Assembly: GCA_031548025.1 (NCBI GenBank)
Contig: JAVBRM010000054.1
Span: forward strand, 1 to 64,000
Direction: 5' to 3'
Origin: UBA5239 sp031548025
Lineage (GTDB): Bacteria > Verrucomicrobiota > Lentisphaeria > Victivallales > Victivallaceae
Length of the DNA stretch: 64,000 bases
Below, one piece after another: positions 16,811 through 25,883 of the stretch. The position numbers were made by a program, and so were the translations under genes. The number at the start of each line of letters is the position of its first letter. Position 1 is the first letter of the stretch. The notes under the pieces were generated by a model, which saw only the letters and a list, made by a program, of their open reading frames with translations, ran no database searches and had not been told where the DNA came from.

Positions 16811-18358
16811 TTACTCCCATTCGATGGTACCGGGGGGCTTGGAGGTGATATCGTAAACCACACGGTTGACGCCGCGAACTTCGTTGATGATGCGGTTGGA
16901 AATCCGCCGCAGGAGATCGTCGGGGAGGTTGACCCAGTCGGCGGTCATGCCGTCGCTGCTTTCCACCACGCGCAGAGCGATCACATAATCATAGGTCCGC
17001 AGATCGCCCATGACGCCGACCGTCCGGACCGGCAGGAAAATCGCAAACGCCTGCCAGGTTTTGTAGTAATAACCGGCTTTTTTGATTTCCTCCACCATGA
17101 CGGCATCGGCTTCGCGGAGAATGTCGAGCGTGCGTTTCGATACTGCCCCAAGGTGCCGCACTGCCAAGGCCGGGCCGGGGAAGGGTTGGCGCATGACCAC
17201 GTCTTCGGGCAATCCGAGTTGGCGGCCGACTTCGCGCACTTCGTCTTTGAACAGGGCGGCGAGGGGCTCGAGCAGTTTGAATTTCATATCTTTGGGCAGG
17301 CCGCCGACGTTGTGGTGGCTTTTGATCATGGCGGAGGGATTGCCGTTGATCGGAACGCTCTCGATGACATCGGGATAGGTGGTGCCCTGGGCCAGGTAGA
17401 CGGCATTGGGAATCGAGTCCGCCGCGTCGTCGAAAACCTGAACAAATTCATGGCCGATGATTTTGCGTTTGGCCTCCGGTTCGTCTACTCCGGCGAGCTT
17501 GTCCAGAAAGCGGTTGGTGGCGTCGACGGTGATCAGGTTCATCTGGAAATTCCGGGCGAAAAGTCCTTCGACCCGCTGGCGCTCGTTTTTGCGCAGCAGA
17601 CCGTTGTCGACGAAAATACAGGTCAATTTCTGGCCGATGGCTTTGTGAATCAGCGCGGCGGCGACCGAGGAGTCGACCCCGCCGGAGAGCCCCAGGATTA
17701 CCTGGTTCGAACCGACTCTTTCGCGAATTTCGTCCACTGATTTTTCGATGAAAGAGGCCATGGTCCAGGACCCGGCACAGCCGCAGATTTTGCGGCAGAA
17801 ATTGCTGATGATCTTAGTTCCTTCCTCGGAGTGGACGACTTCGGGATGGAACTGAATACCGAAAATATTCCGTCCGGCGATGCGGATGGCGGCGTATTCG
17901 GTGTTATCGGTGCGCGCGATACATTCGATGCCCTCCGGAGTCCGGGTGACTTTGTCGCCGTGCGACATCCAGACTTTGAGTTCCGGCGAAACTCCTTCGA
18001 ACAAATCCGAATGATCGGAAATTTGCATGACGGCACGGCCATATTCGCGGGCAGTACCCGGCGAAACTTCGCCGTTCAGGGTTTTGATGATGAGCTGCAT
18101 GCCGTAGCAGATGCCGAGAACCGGGATGCCGAGTTCGAGAATCGCCGGATCGATGGCGGGTGCTCCCGGCTCATAGACGCTGGCGGGGCCGCCGCTGAAA
18201 ATAATTCCGGCGGGGGCTTCTTCGCGGATTTTATCCGGCGGAGTGGAGAAGGGCATGACTTTGCTGTAGACGTTGCATTCGCGGATGCGGCGGGCGATCA
18301 ACTGGCTGTATTGCGAGCCGAAATCGAGGACTAGAATAGTTTCTGGTTTATCACGCAT
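16811..18358 (-). CDS. guaA: GMP synthase (glutamine-hydrolysing)
   Basis: 515 residues, full length. Converts XMP, ATP and glutamine to GMP. N-terminal class I glutaminase (Cys84 in 'GICYGMQ', 'QFHPEV'), ATP-pyrophosphatase domain with the P-loop 'LGLSGGVDSS' (~223-232), and C-terminal dimerisation domain ending 'DITSKPPGTIEWE', the conserved end of the family. First gene of guaA-hisH-hisF. A long hairpin lies 40-70 nt upstream in its probable leader (18396-18427). Confidence 0.98.
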   Translation of the reverse strand: MRDKPETILVLDFGSQYSQLIARRIRECNVYSKVMPFSTPPDKIREEAPAGIIFSGGPASVYEPGAPAIDPAILELGIPVLGICYGMQLIIKTLNGEVSPGTAREYGRAVMQISDHSDLFEGVSPELKVWMSHGDKVTRTPEGIECIARTDNTEYAAIRIAGRNIFGIQFHPEVVHSEEGTKIISNFCRKICGCAGSWTMASFIEKSVDEIRERVGSNQVILGLSGGVDSSVAAALIHKAIGQKLTCIFVDNGLLRKNERQRVEGLFARNFQMNLITVDATNRFLDKLAGVDEPEAKRKIIGHEFVQVFDDAADSIPNAVYLAQGTTYPDVIESVPINGNPSAMIKSHHNVGGLPKDMKFKLLEPLAALFKDEVREVGRQLGLPEDVVMRQPFPGPALAVRHLGAVSKRTLDILREADAVMVEEIKKAGYYYKTWQAFAIFLPVRTVGVMGDLRTYDYVIALRVVESSDGMTADWVNLPDDLLRRISNRIINEVRGVNRVVYDITSKPPGTIEWE

Positions 18359-18395
18359 TAGATCTGTAATTCCTCATAAATTATCTATAAAAATA

Positions 18396-18427
18396 CCGCG
18401 AAAAACATTATTTTTCAATGTTTGCGG
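18396..18427 (-). promoter_or_regulatory. Hairpin in the guaA leader
   Basis: On the minus strand CCGCAAACATT pairs with AATGTTT...GCGG (3-nt bulge) around a short A-rich loop, followed by TATTTTTAT. It may be an attenuator or a weak terminator of upstream transcription. It does not match the purine riboswitch core. Confidence 0.35.
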
Positions 18428-18448
18428 ATAATTTTTTTTTGATTATTT

Positions 18449-18492
18449 TGCAGAAAAAAAGAAAATCCGCCTGAAAGGACTCGGGCGGATTT
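18449..18492 (-). terminator. Intrinsic terminator of the gene at 18670
   Basis: Perfect 9-bp stem (AAATCCGCC 18463-18471 with GGCGGATTT 18484-18492) followed on the minus strand by TTTTCTTTTTTT. It lies beyond the MITE-like element, about 180 nt from the stop codon. Confidence 0.85.
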
Positions 18493-18503
18493 GGAGTAGG
18501 GTA

Positions 18504-18664
18504 ATTCCAAATAAAAATCAAATTGCTATTATATTTTGCTTCTTGCTAACTGACTGTCGCCTTGCGGAAAAGTCGCTACGCCGGTAGCGCCTTGTTCCAC
18601 AAAGCATCATCCAGCATCGCAAATAAGCGAAAATCTAAAAAGCAATTTGACATTTAATTGGAAT
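18504..18664. mobile_element. MITE-like element with 24-bp inverted ends
   Basis: Outer arms 18504-18527 and 18641-18664 are inverted copies matching at 21 of 24 positions (ATTCCAA...CAAATTGCT). The 113-nt interior has no reading frame but contains a small CGCTAC-GCCG-GTAGCG hairpin. No clear target duplication is visible. It separates the stop codon of the upstream minus-strand gene from its terminator. A structured RNA gene is an alternative. Confidence 0.55.
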
Positions 18665-18669
18665 AAATT

Positions 18670-19842
18670 TTATTTTGAGGCAGGAGCTTGGTTGGGTTGA
18701 GGTGCTTCCGACAGGATCTTGCCGATGCTCATCATGACGAAAGGTGCCTTGAATTCATTGCGGGCAAGCGCGCATTCCAGGTAATAGGCAACCAGCTGGT
18801 GTTGTTTCACATTGCTGGCGAGTGACCATGCAGCGGCTCTGCCGGTGATATTGCTCATCAGCGCCTGGCGGTCCGCATCGGTCGGATTCTGGATTTCTTT
18901 GAATTTTTCGATGGTAAGACCGCCGTTCAGCAAGATGGTGGCCTCGGCTATTTTCATAAGCGGGGCTTTTTGTCCGGTAACCAGGAATTCACTCCAAAGG
19001 ACATCGAGATTCCATGGTACGCTCGGTTTTTCGATCTGGAACGTGAACTTCGCCAGTTGCTTTTTAAAGTCATCGGGCAGCAATTTGTTGAATTCCGGGC
19101 CGAGAGAGGAGACCGTCAAAATTGCCATCTTCTGATTTTCACCGTCAAGGGTTTTCAGGCAGTCGATAAATTCCGGCCATAGCTGAGGATTGTAAGCCAG
19201 CGCATAATGAAAAAGCGCCAGCATCGAAAGCGGATTGAAATTCCGGCCCTGTTTCTCCTTCAATTCCGGGACTTGCGCCAGAAATTCCTTGAATGCCGGA
19301 ATTATATTCTGAGGACCCGGCGCCGCATAGTAATTGGTCATGGCTTTCAGCGGTTGCGGGGCCACGGGCAAGTCGCAACGCTCTTTAAGTAAAACTTTGG
19401 CTTCCGTTGTTTTGTCGGTATTGTCCAGTTCATCTTTGATCTCCGCCTTGAATGAATAGCTGCCGAACGCATCCGGAGGATCAAAGCTGACCATGAGAAA
19501 ATCCGGAAACAGAAATACCTGCTTGGGATTGTCGCATTGAAACTCCAGAACTTTCAAGGAAGTGGAAAATTTGGAGCTTCCGTCCGGGGCGTACATGGTC
19601 AGTTTGCCGGATACTTTGACCTTGCCGTCCTTCACGACCGGATTAACGAAAAACACGTTCACGGTAAAAGGCTCGGCCTTGACCACCTGTGTGCAGATCG
19701 GAATCATAGGAGGGCGGCCGGGCAGAATGCCGGTCCACTGGTCCTGAATGTTTCGCGTTTTGGAACAGATAATGTTGCCATCGATGGCCAATACGGCCCC
19801 CGCGATTGACATCAGCATCGCGGTAAGTAATAATTTTCTCAT
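18670..19842 (-). CDS. Secreted protein of unknown function
   Basis: 390 residues from ATG 19842 (GGTGA upstream). A clear signal peptide ('LLLTAMLMSIAGAVLA', cleavage near residue 21) is followed by a beta-rich region (~25-160, 'PFTVNVFFVNPVVKDGKVKV' type strands) that may be an immunoglobulin-like fold, and a helical C-terminal half. I do not recognise the family. Monocistronic, with its own terminator displaced by a MITE-like insertion. The AT-rich divergent gap before the ROK gene should hold its promoter. Confidence 0.75.
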   Translation of the reverse strand: MRKLLLTAMLMSIAGAVLAIDGNIICSKTRNIQDQWTGILPGRPPMIPICTQVVKAEPFTVNVFFVNPVVKDGKVKVSGKLTMYAPDGSSKFSTSLKVLEFQCDNPKQVFLFPDFLMVSFDPPDAFGSYSFKAEIKDELDNTDKTTEAKVLLKERCDLPVAPQPLKAMTNYYAAPGPQNIIPAFKEFLAQVPELKEKQGRNFNPLSMLALFHYALAYNPQLWPEFIDCLKTLDGENQKMAILTVSSLGPEFNKLLPDDFKKQLAKFTFQIEKPSVPWNLDVLWSEFLVTGQKAPLMKIAEATILLNGGLTIEKFKEIQNPTDADRQALMSNITGRAAAWSLASNVKQHQLVAYYLECALARNEFKAPFVMMSIGKILSEAPQPNQAPASK

Positions 19843-19941
19843 AATAATCACCGTTGTTATTGATATTGATCAATATAAACCGGATACCGTCAAGGTCAAG
19901 TACGTTTTTGCCGTTCTCTCGGAAACTTGCATTCATTTACT

Positions 19942-19957
19942 GAATTGGTGAATTAAT
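19942..19957. repeat. 8-nt GAATTGGT repeat, short copy
   Basis: Two units (GAATTGGT GAATTAAT) in the divergent gap between the secreted-protein gene and the ROK gene. Same family as at 32710, 39710, 39779, 54494 and 54607. Confidence 0.45.
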
Positions 19958-20022
19958 TTCCTTTTGGTTTTAATTATGACATTAAATAGTAAATAAAATT
20001 AAATATAATTTCTATTTGCACA

Positions 20023-20051
20023 TTGACAAATCGGCAATGTATTGTTATAAT
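20023..20051 (+). promoter_or_regulatory. Consensus sigma70 promoter of the ROK operon
   Basis: Perfect TTGACA (20023-20028), 17-nt spacer, perfect TATAAT (20046-20051). It shows that a TTG start at 20023 is not possible and that the ROK protein begins downstream. So strong a promoter suggests control by repression. Confidence 0.85.
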
Positions 20052-20082
20052 AATAGATATAATGACAAGGAAGAAAATCAGT

Positions 20083-21351
20083 ATGCCGCAGAATATTATC
20101 GATAAGTGCCTGGAATTGCGCCAGGACAATAAAACTTTGAAGCTGCTGGAATTGATCTGGAAGAGCCCGGGGATTTCGCGGCGCGACATCGGAATTGCGG
20201 CCAAACTCAGCCGGGGTTCGGTGACCAAGAATATGACGCAATTGATCGAGGACGGTTATGTGACCGAAGGGCCGTCATCGACAAACAACAGTGCGCGCCT
20301 GGGGCGAAATACCATCGGGCTTTATGTTGACCCCGGGTTATTTTATCTGATCGGGATATCGCTTTACCGCAAGTCGCGGGCGGAGCTTATCGATGCTTCG
20401 GGGAAGGTGGTTTGCGCGGTGGATTTGCAGTTGGAAATGCCGGACCGGCATTTTCATTATGAGCAGACACTCAGTGAAATCAGGCGGGCGTTTGCGGAAA
20501 TGTTGGCCATAGCGCCGCAGGAAAAGATCATCGCGGTCGGTATTGCCATGGCAGGGTCGGTAGACTTTGACAAAGGGGATATTTTCTCGTCATTTGCATT
20601 CGGCGGAGCCAAGAATTTCAATTTGAAAGATTTTGTCCGCGAGAACTTTGGGCTGGAGTGTTTCCTGATCAATGTCTCCCATCTTTGGCCGGTGATGGAA
20701 AAGAATTGGGGCGCGGCGATGGATATGAATAATTTCATCACGATCGATGACTCGCTGTGTTCGGGATTTTTCCTGAACGGCAGTTTGTTCCGGGGGAACA
20801 ATAATTATGCCGGGGAACTCAGTTATATGAAGATATCGGAGAGCGACGAGGCGGCCAGGGACGGTCGCTGCGGTTTGCTCCGCCAGAAATATTTGCAGTG
20901 CAATATCGTAGGACGGTTGAAAAAGATGATTGCCGATGGCGGGCATCCGAAGATTCTGGAAATCGTGGAATCGCCCGAAGATATCAATATGGAAAAGATT
21001 GTTCAGAGCATCGAGCTCGGAGATAAATTTCTCGAGCAGGAAATGTCGAGACGTTATGAGTTGGTCGGCGAAGCGGCGGTCAACCTGGCCTACATCCTGA
21101 ATCCGGAAGCGATTCTGCTGGAGGAGTGGACCGCCCGTTGTCCGCAGTGTACGGTGGATGTCGTGGCGCGGAAGTTGAGCAGTTATGAAATGACCGGCTG
21201 GCCGGTGCGTATTCAAGTTTTGAGTGGAAAATGTTCCAATGTCATGGCGTCGCAAACCGTCGCCTATCTGGCGGCCGACGAAGCATTCCAGAAAGCGATT
21301 CGTAAAAATAAATATCAGCAGGATGAAGAACAGGAAGATTTATTATGGTAA
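20083..21351 (+). CDS. ROK-family transcriptional repressor
   Basis: 422 residues from ATG 20083 (AAGGA about 10 nt upstream); ATG 20062 in the same frame lies only 10 nt past the -10 box and lacks a ribosome site. N-terminal winged helix ('GISRRDIGIAAKLSRGSVTK', ~25-75) and a C-terminal ROK sugar-kinase-like domain (~90-400) as in NagC/XylR. The kinase-like part lacks an obvious intact ATP-binding DxGxT pattern, as expected for a regulator. Probably senses a sugar from the substrates of the downstream GH2 and GH20 enzymes. Its last 7 nt overlap the pseudopilin gene. Confidence 0.88.
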   Translation: MPQNIIDKCLELRQDNKTLKLLELIWKSPGISRRDIGIAAKLSRGSVTKNMTQLIEDGYVTEGPSSTNNSARLGRNTIGLYVDPGLFYLIGISLYRKSRAELIDASGKVVCAVDLQLEMPDRHFHYEQTLSEIRRAFAEMLAIAPQEKIIAVGIAMAGSVDFDKGDIFSSFAFGGAKNFNLKDFVRENFGLECFLINVSHLWPVMEKNWGAAMDMNNFITIDDSLCSGFFLNGSLFRGNNNYAGELSYMKISESDEAARDGRCGLLRQKYLQCNIVGRLKKMIADGGHPKILEIVESPEDINMEKIVQSIELGDKFLEQEMSRRYELVGEAAVNLAYILNPEAILLEEWTARCPQCTVDVVARKLSSYEMTGWPVRIQVLSGKCSNVMASQTVAYLAADEAFQKAIRKNKYQQDEEQEDLLW

Positions 21352-22133
21352 GAAAGAAATCATCAGGATGTCCGAAGTTTACACTCATTGAATTGTTGGT
21401 GGTAATCGCGATCATTGCAATTATTGCCGCCATGCTGTTGCCGGCATTAAGCAAGGCCAGGCTGGCGGCGCGGAAAGCCCACTGCGTATCGAATCTCAAG
21501 CAGATCGGGGTGGCGATGCACGATTATGTCGATTCTTATCAGAATTATCTGCCGATAACGCATCAGTGCGGGGATTGCGGCAGATATTGGTCCAATGTAC
21601 TTTACACTCTCCAGAAAGGGCTGCCGCTGGTTGTAGGTTCGGGGACATGCAGCAACGGACATCCGCTGTGGTATAACCGCATCGGCTACAGCGCACAGGG
21701 AAATCGTTACGAAAAAGGGACGATTTTTCATTGCCCGGTACAGAAATCGGGATTAACCCCGGGTAATGTCAATCCTATTTCTTATAGCATGAATTCGCCC
21801 GGGGCCGGCGAGAGTGCGGAGTATGAGGCGTCGGGCGGTACGAATTCCAAGACGATGAGTTTTATTCTGCAGCCCTCGCAAACCATGCTGGTGATGGAAA
21901 CGGGAACGGTGAGCATCCGGGGCGACTGGTATATCAAGAGTTATGTGATTTCCGAAAGTCCAACTTATGGTTACCTGAGGCGTAACGATCAGATTCATGA
22001 GCGTGGTTCCAATCTGCTTTTTGCCGACGGGCACGTCGGTTATGAGAAATATCAACGGCTGGCAAATGAACCAGCCACCACCAGGTGGTCGAAGTTGCTC
22101 TGGGCCAGGAGCGAAGCGGACCAGCGGCAATAA
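21345..22133 (+). CDS. Prepilin-type protein with H-X9-DG motif
   Basis: 262 residues. Class III prepilin signal and helix at ~12-34 ('FTLIELLVVIAIIAIIAAML', Glu at +5). C-terminal H-X9-DG signature is exact: His, nine residues, then Asp-Gly in 'NLLFADGHVGY'. Two CxxC-type pairs in the middle ('CGDCGR') may bind metal. Likely exported and processed by a prepilin peptidase not in this window. Overlaps the ROK gene by 7 nt and lies 22 nt before the GH2 gene: regulator, pseudopilin, glycosidase. Confidence 0.92.
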   Translation: MVRKKSSGCPKFTLIELLVVIAIIAIIAAMLLPALSKARLAARKAHCVSNLKQIGVAMHDYVDSYQNYLPITHQCGDCGRYWSNVLYTLQKGLPLVVGSGTCSNGHPLWYNRIGYSAQGNRYEKGTIFHCPVQKSGLTPGNVNPISYSMNSPGAGESAEYEASGGTNSKTMSFILQPSQTMLVMETGTVSIRGDWYIKSYVISESPTYGYLRRNDQIHERGSNLLFADGHVGYEKYQRLANEPATTRWSKLLWARSEADQRQ

Positions 22134-22155
22134 ACATTAAGGTAAGGATGGTAAA

Positions 22156-25100
22156 ATGAGACTACTACTGTTAATCAGCTTGGCGGCATTGTCATTTTCG
22201 GCGTTCGGGGAAGCGTTGTCCATTCCGGATGAACCGGCATTCACGGTTGCCCCACCGTTTCCCGCGGCGCAATTGCCGGCGGGGCGCATCTGCAAACCCA
22301 TAGCGCCGGAGTGGCGGGTTCAGAGCCTGGACGGCGATTGGAAATTCAAATCGGTGCCATTCGTCAAGGGACGCGAACTGTTGAATGACCAGGGGATGGA
22401 AAAGGGATTTTTCAAGCCGGAAACACCGGTCGGCGACTGGGAAGTCATGCCGGTTCCGGTCTGCTGGTATTTGTTTCCGAAGCGCGATAATTCCATCGGT
22501 AAAATCGGCTATTACCGCCGTTCGTTTCAGGTGACCCGTGAGGATTTGGCGGGTGGGCGGTTGATCGTCGATTTCCGCAGGGTAGGAGATCGGGCCGATG
22601 TATGGATTAACGGAAAATCGGCCGGTAAAACGCATATCGGTCGCAGTGACAGTTTCCAGCACGATATCACTGAACTGGTCAAAACCGGCGAGAACGAAAT
22701 CGCGGTCCGGGTTTATGATTATCTGGGGCACAAGGACTATCCCCGGCGGCATATCGGCGGCATCTATGAATCGGTGCGGCTGCTGGCGGTGCCCGGCAAA
22801 TTCTATGTATCGCGAGCCATGATCACGCCTGATCTGGATGACAATTCTATCGGGGTCCGTTTCCAGGCGGTGGCTCCGGGAGCGTTGCGCGGATTGACGG
22901 CGGAAGTCATTAACTGGAAAGACGGAAAGACAGTGGTTTCCCGCAAATTCGAAAATTTTGAAATCAAGTCCGGAACCAACTGGCTGGATCTGGATAAGAT
23001 CACCATTCCTTCACCGCGCATGTGGTCTACGGAAGATCCGCACTTGTATGTGCTGCGTTTCCGCGACGCCTCCGGGGCGGTGGCCGGTTATGAGCGCTTC
23101 GGGTTTCGTGAATTCCGTGCGGAGGGCGAATGGCTGATGCTGAACCGGAAGAAATTCAAGCCGCGGATGTTCGGTTTTTCGACCTGGACGGTGGCGGATA
23201 TCAATAACAACGTCAACCACACCACGGAAAGAGTCTTGCGGTTGATGAAGGACAAGCTTCATGTCAATATGATCCGTTCCCACAGCAAACACGGGACCCC
23301 TCAGGAGAATCTGTATAATATCTGCGATGAAATCGGGATGATGGTTTATTTCGACTGGACAGGGACAAGTTCCTTTGAGGCCTATGACAAGAAATGGAAA
23401 GACAGCGGCCTGGAATCGGCGCCGGAACTGGAAAACTTCATTCGCGACAATTACAGCCGTCCATCCATCGCGATGATATCGTTCGGCAATGAAATCTACG
23501 AAGGTCATAACGGTATTTTTCACTCGAAAAGCTTGGATAAGTTGTATGGCATGGTCCGCGAACTCGATCTCCAACAGCGTCCGCTCTGCGGCTCGGCCGG
23601 GCGGTATACGCTGGGCGCGATACAGGCCGGAAAACTGAAGGAACGCACCGATGTGTTGGACGATCACCAATACCTCGGCTCTTCCTGCGGTTCGTGGCAG
23701 GAAAATATCGCATATATCAACAGTTATGCCGAGGTCGCAGCCGCATATTATGGCCGTCCCATGCCGAAGATCGACACCGAGTACGGAGTGCCCGGCGACT
23801 GTGCGCGGTATCGCGGCGAGATGACCGTGAAAAACATCGTCAATGTCCTGAAAATGCCCCGGCAGACCCCGGAATTCAAGGAAGCGTATGCCAATATGCT
23901 TCGCAGCAAAGTTTCCATGGTTGGCAATTTTCTGCGGTACAAGCTCAATTATGCCACGCCGGACGACTATGCCGACAAGAATGCCATTTACCGGAAATAT
24001 GCCGCTCCGTATGTTCAGCGTCCGCTCGAGATTTACCGCCGGGCCGGACTCAAATGCCTGGGCGGCCACCTCAATGCTCCGTGGCAGGATCTGTTCCGTG
24101 ATTTCCCTGACGGTTACAAAGCCGCCGACGTGCCGACGACTCCGATCGCCGAGTGGCGGATCATGCCGCTTTATCATCAGATAGTGCGCGGTTACAATCC
24201 CACGCTGGTTTCGGCGGGGGTATTCAATCAGCAGCCCTATGCCGGGAAAACGATTCCGGTCGAAGTGTTCGTGACCAACGACCTGAATGAAAGCGGTTCG
24301 TTCAAAGTGATTCCGCAGTTGAGGCTGGCCGATGGCCGGACCACGGTCTATCCGGCGATGGAATTCGGTGAAATTCAAGAAATGGATCAGCAGTGCCGGA
24401 TTTTCAACTGGGCGGCGCCGGAAGGTGCCGCGATCGAACGCGGTAAGTTGGAGTTTTACCTTTTCAAAAACGGCAACCGGGCTGGCGACAATTATTATAG
24501 CGTTACGATTTTTCCGGCGCGCCGGGTTGCCCTGCCGGTCAAATGCGCCCTGTACGACAGCGCCGGAGTCCGGTTCCGCGGGCTTTCGAAAAATCCCGCC
24601 ACCCAAGATACTCTGAAGAAGCTCGGCGGCAAATTCGAATTGATCAATAATTTTGACAATCTGGAACAGTATACCCACCTGATTCTCGGCGGCAACAGTT
24701 TCGACGGTAAAGTGGTCGAAGCCGGTGAAGCCATTCATCAGTGGGTGGAAAAAGGCGGTAAACTGCTGATGCTGGAACAGACGCTTTGCGGCAAGATTCC
24801 GTTCCTGTCCAACTATAGCGTTGTTTCCGGCAATCCGGGAACCATGGTGACGCTGGTTGATTCTTCGCATCCGGTTTTCAAATCGCTTCGTCAGGAGGAT
24901 ATGGACAGCTGGTCCGGCGACCTGGGGCGGATGGCTCAGTGCGGCATTGGGCCGATGGATGCCGGCATGGTGGCAATTCTTCCGATGGCCGCTCCGGTCG
25001 ACCCGGACAGCGCCAAATCGGTTTTGTGTGACGTGAAACTCGGCAAAGGGCAGATCTTGCTTTCGCAGATTGCGGCCTCGAATCGGGTTCGGGAAAGCGG

Positions 25101-25824
25101 CGCCGCCGGTGAATATCTGTGCAGTCTGCTGGAGTATTTCGCCGACGCCAAGGAGTCCGCTTACTCCATGGAACTGCCGAATGCCACCTCGGATAAAGTG
25201 CTTTACATCGAAGAAAAAGACGCCATGTTCATTGACTTGAGCAAAGCGGTAAACCGTTCGTTCAGCGATGAACAAGCCGGAGACCAGAAGGGCGGTTGGA
25301 CCGATTACGGCTCGGCGGCGGATTTCCGGAATATCCCGGCGGGGACCTCGCGTTTGCAAGGCGGAATCCTGTTCAAGATTCTTGACCCGGCGGCGAACGG
25401 CGGCAAGTCGTGTATCGTTCTGCGCGGCAAATCCCGGCAGTATTTCCCGGAAAAAGCGGTCGGAATTCCGGTCAACGCATTGCTGAATTCGCTCTATGTC
25501 CTGCATACCGCCATCGAGGCCCGCAATCCGGAAATCGCGGTGCGCTACGTGCTCCGTTACGCCGACGGGCGGACTCATGAATTTGCCGCCGATACCCGTT
25601 ATGACCTGCCGGATTGGTGGCGGGGTATGGACAAGCGGAATGCCAAGGTGGTTTTCCGCGACGGCAACCGGAGTCTGTATATGAGTGAATTTATCAACCC
25701 GAGGCCGAATGAAATGATTGCCTCGCTCGACATCATCTCGGAAGGCAAGGCCATTCCGGTGGTGGTGGCTATTACTGGACGTTTGCGGTCGGCATCGGTA
25801 ATCTCCGGCGTCGGCGAAAAATAA
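22156..25824 (+). CDS. Secreted GH2-family glycosidase with C-terminal amidotransferase-like domain
   Basis: 1222 residues with a signal peptide (~1-19). Order: GH2 sugar-binding jelly-roll (~50-215), immunoglobulin-like domain (~220-320), TIM barrel (~325-640) with acid/base Glu446 in 'SFGNEIYEG' and nucleophile Glu542 in 'KIDTEYG'. After that come ~580 further residues including a stretch like the class I amidotransferase/ThuA fold ('HLILGGNSFDGK', 'GEAIHQWVEKGGKLLMLEQ', ~850-930) and a beta-rich end. GH2 covers beta-galactosidase, beta-mannosidase, beta-glucuronidase and others; the specificity is not clear. AAGGA lies before the ATG. Confidence 0.9.
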   Translation: MRLLLLISLAALSFSAFGEALSIPDEPAFTVAPPFPAAQLPAGRICKPIAPEWRVQSLDGDWKFKSVPFVKGRELLNDQGMEKGFFKPETPVGDWEVMPVPVCWYLFPKRDNSIGKIGYYRRSFQVTREDLAGGRLIVDFRRVGDRADVWINGKSAGKTHIGRSDSFQHDITELVKTGENEIAVRVYDYLGHKDYPRRHIGGIYESVRLLAVPGKFYVSRAMITPDLDDNSIGVRFQAVAPGALRGLTAEVINWKDGKTVVSRKFENFEIKSGTNWLDLDKITIPSPRMWSTEDPHLYVLRFRDASGAVAGYERFGFREFRAEGEWLMLNRKKFKPRMFGFSTWTVADINNNVNHTTERVLRLMKDKLHVNMIRSHSKHGTPQENLYNICDEIGMMVYFDWTGTSSFEAYDKKWKDSGLESAPELENFIRDNYSRPSIAMISFGNEIYEGHNGIFHSKSLDKLYGMVRELDLQQRPLCGSAGRYTLGAIQAGKLKERTDVLDDHQYLGSSCGSWQENIAYINSYAEVAAAYYGRPMPKIDTEYGVPGDCARYRGEMTVKNIVNVLKMPRQTPEFKEAYANMLRSKVSMVGNFLRYKLNYATPDDYADKNAIYRKYAAPYVQRPLEIYRRAGLKCLGGHLNAPWQDLFRDFPDGYKAADVPTTPIAEWRIMPLYHQIVRGYNPTLVSAGVFNQQPYAGKTIPVEVFVTNDLNESGSFKVIPQLRLADGRTTVYPAMEFGEIQEMDQQCRIFNWAAPEGAAIERGKLEFYLFKNGNRAGDNYYSVTIFPARRVALPVKCALYDSAGVRFRGLSKNPATQDTLKKLGGKFELINNFDNLEQYTHLILGGNSFDGKVVEAGEAIHQWVEKGGKLLMLEQTLCGKIPFLSNYSVVSGNPGTMVTLVDSSHPVFKSLRQEDMDSWSGDLGRMAQCGIGPMDAGMVAILPMAAPVDPDSAKSVLCDVKLGKGQILLSQIAASNRVRESGAAGEYLCSLLEYFADAKESAYSMELPNATSDKVLYIEEKDAMFIDLSKAVNRSFSDEQAGDQKGGWTDYGSAADFRNIPAGTSRLQGGILFKILDPAANGGKSCIVLRGKSRQYFPEKAVGIPVNALLNSLYVLHTAIEARNPEIAVRYVLRYADGRTHEFAADTRYDLPDWWRGMDKRNAKVVFRDGNRSLYMSEFINPRPNEMIASLDIISEGKAIPVVVAITGRLRSASVISGVGEK

Positions 25825-25830
25825 TAAAGG

Positions 25831-25863
25831 AGTCAGTTTCAAAAGATACTCTTGAAACTGGCT
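25831..25863 (+). other. Intercistronic hairpin between GH2 and oxidoreductase genes
   Basis: 12-bp stem (AGTCAGTTTCAA with TTGAAACTGGCT, one G-U pair) and 9-nt loop, followed by an A-run rather than a T-run, so it is not a plus-strand terminator. It may mark a processing or stability boundary within the operon. Confidence 0.55.
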
Positions 25864-25883
25864 CAAAAAAAGGTTTTATAATT

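Larger units (their letters stand above)
18359..18669. other. Intergenic region: guaA leader, terminator and MITE-like element
   Basis: 311 nt without a coding gene. From left to right: guaA leader with a hairpin, the intrinsic terminator of the minus-strand gene at 18670, and a 161-bp element with inverted ends. No further gene was seen. Confidence 0.7.

Noticed and set aside
18359..18430. Purine riboswitch upstream of guaA
   Set aside because: There is a hairpin, but the conserved purine-aptamer junction sequences and the two kissing loops are not present.
25831..25863. Rho-independent terminator between GH2 and oxidoreductase genes
   Set aside because: The hairpin is followed by A rather than T on the plus strand, and the neighbouring genes appear to be one operon.
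23011..25866. Very long minus-strand open frame (951 codons) opposite the GH2 gene
   Set aside because: Shadow of the GH2 coding strand: the plus-strand product has catalytic motifs and a signal peptide, the minus-strand one shows no recognisable domain and runs through the operon's intergenic hairpin.
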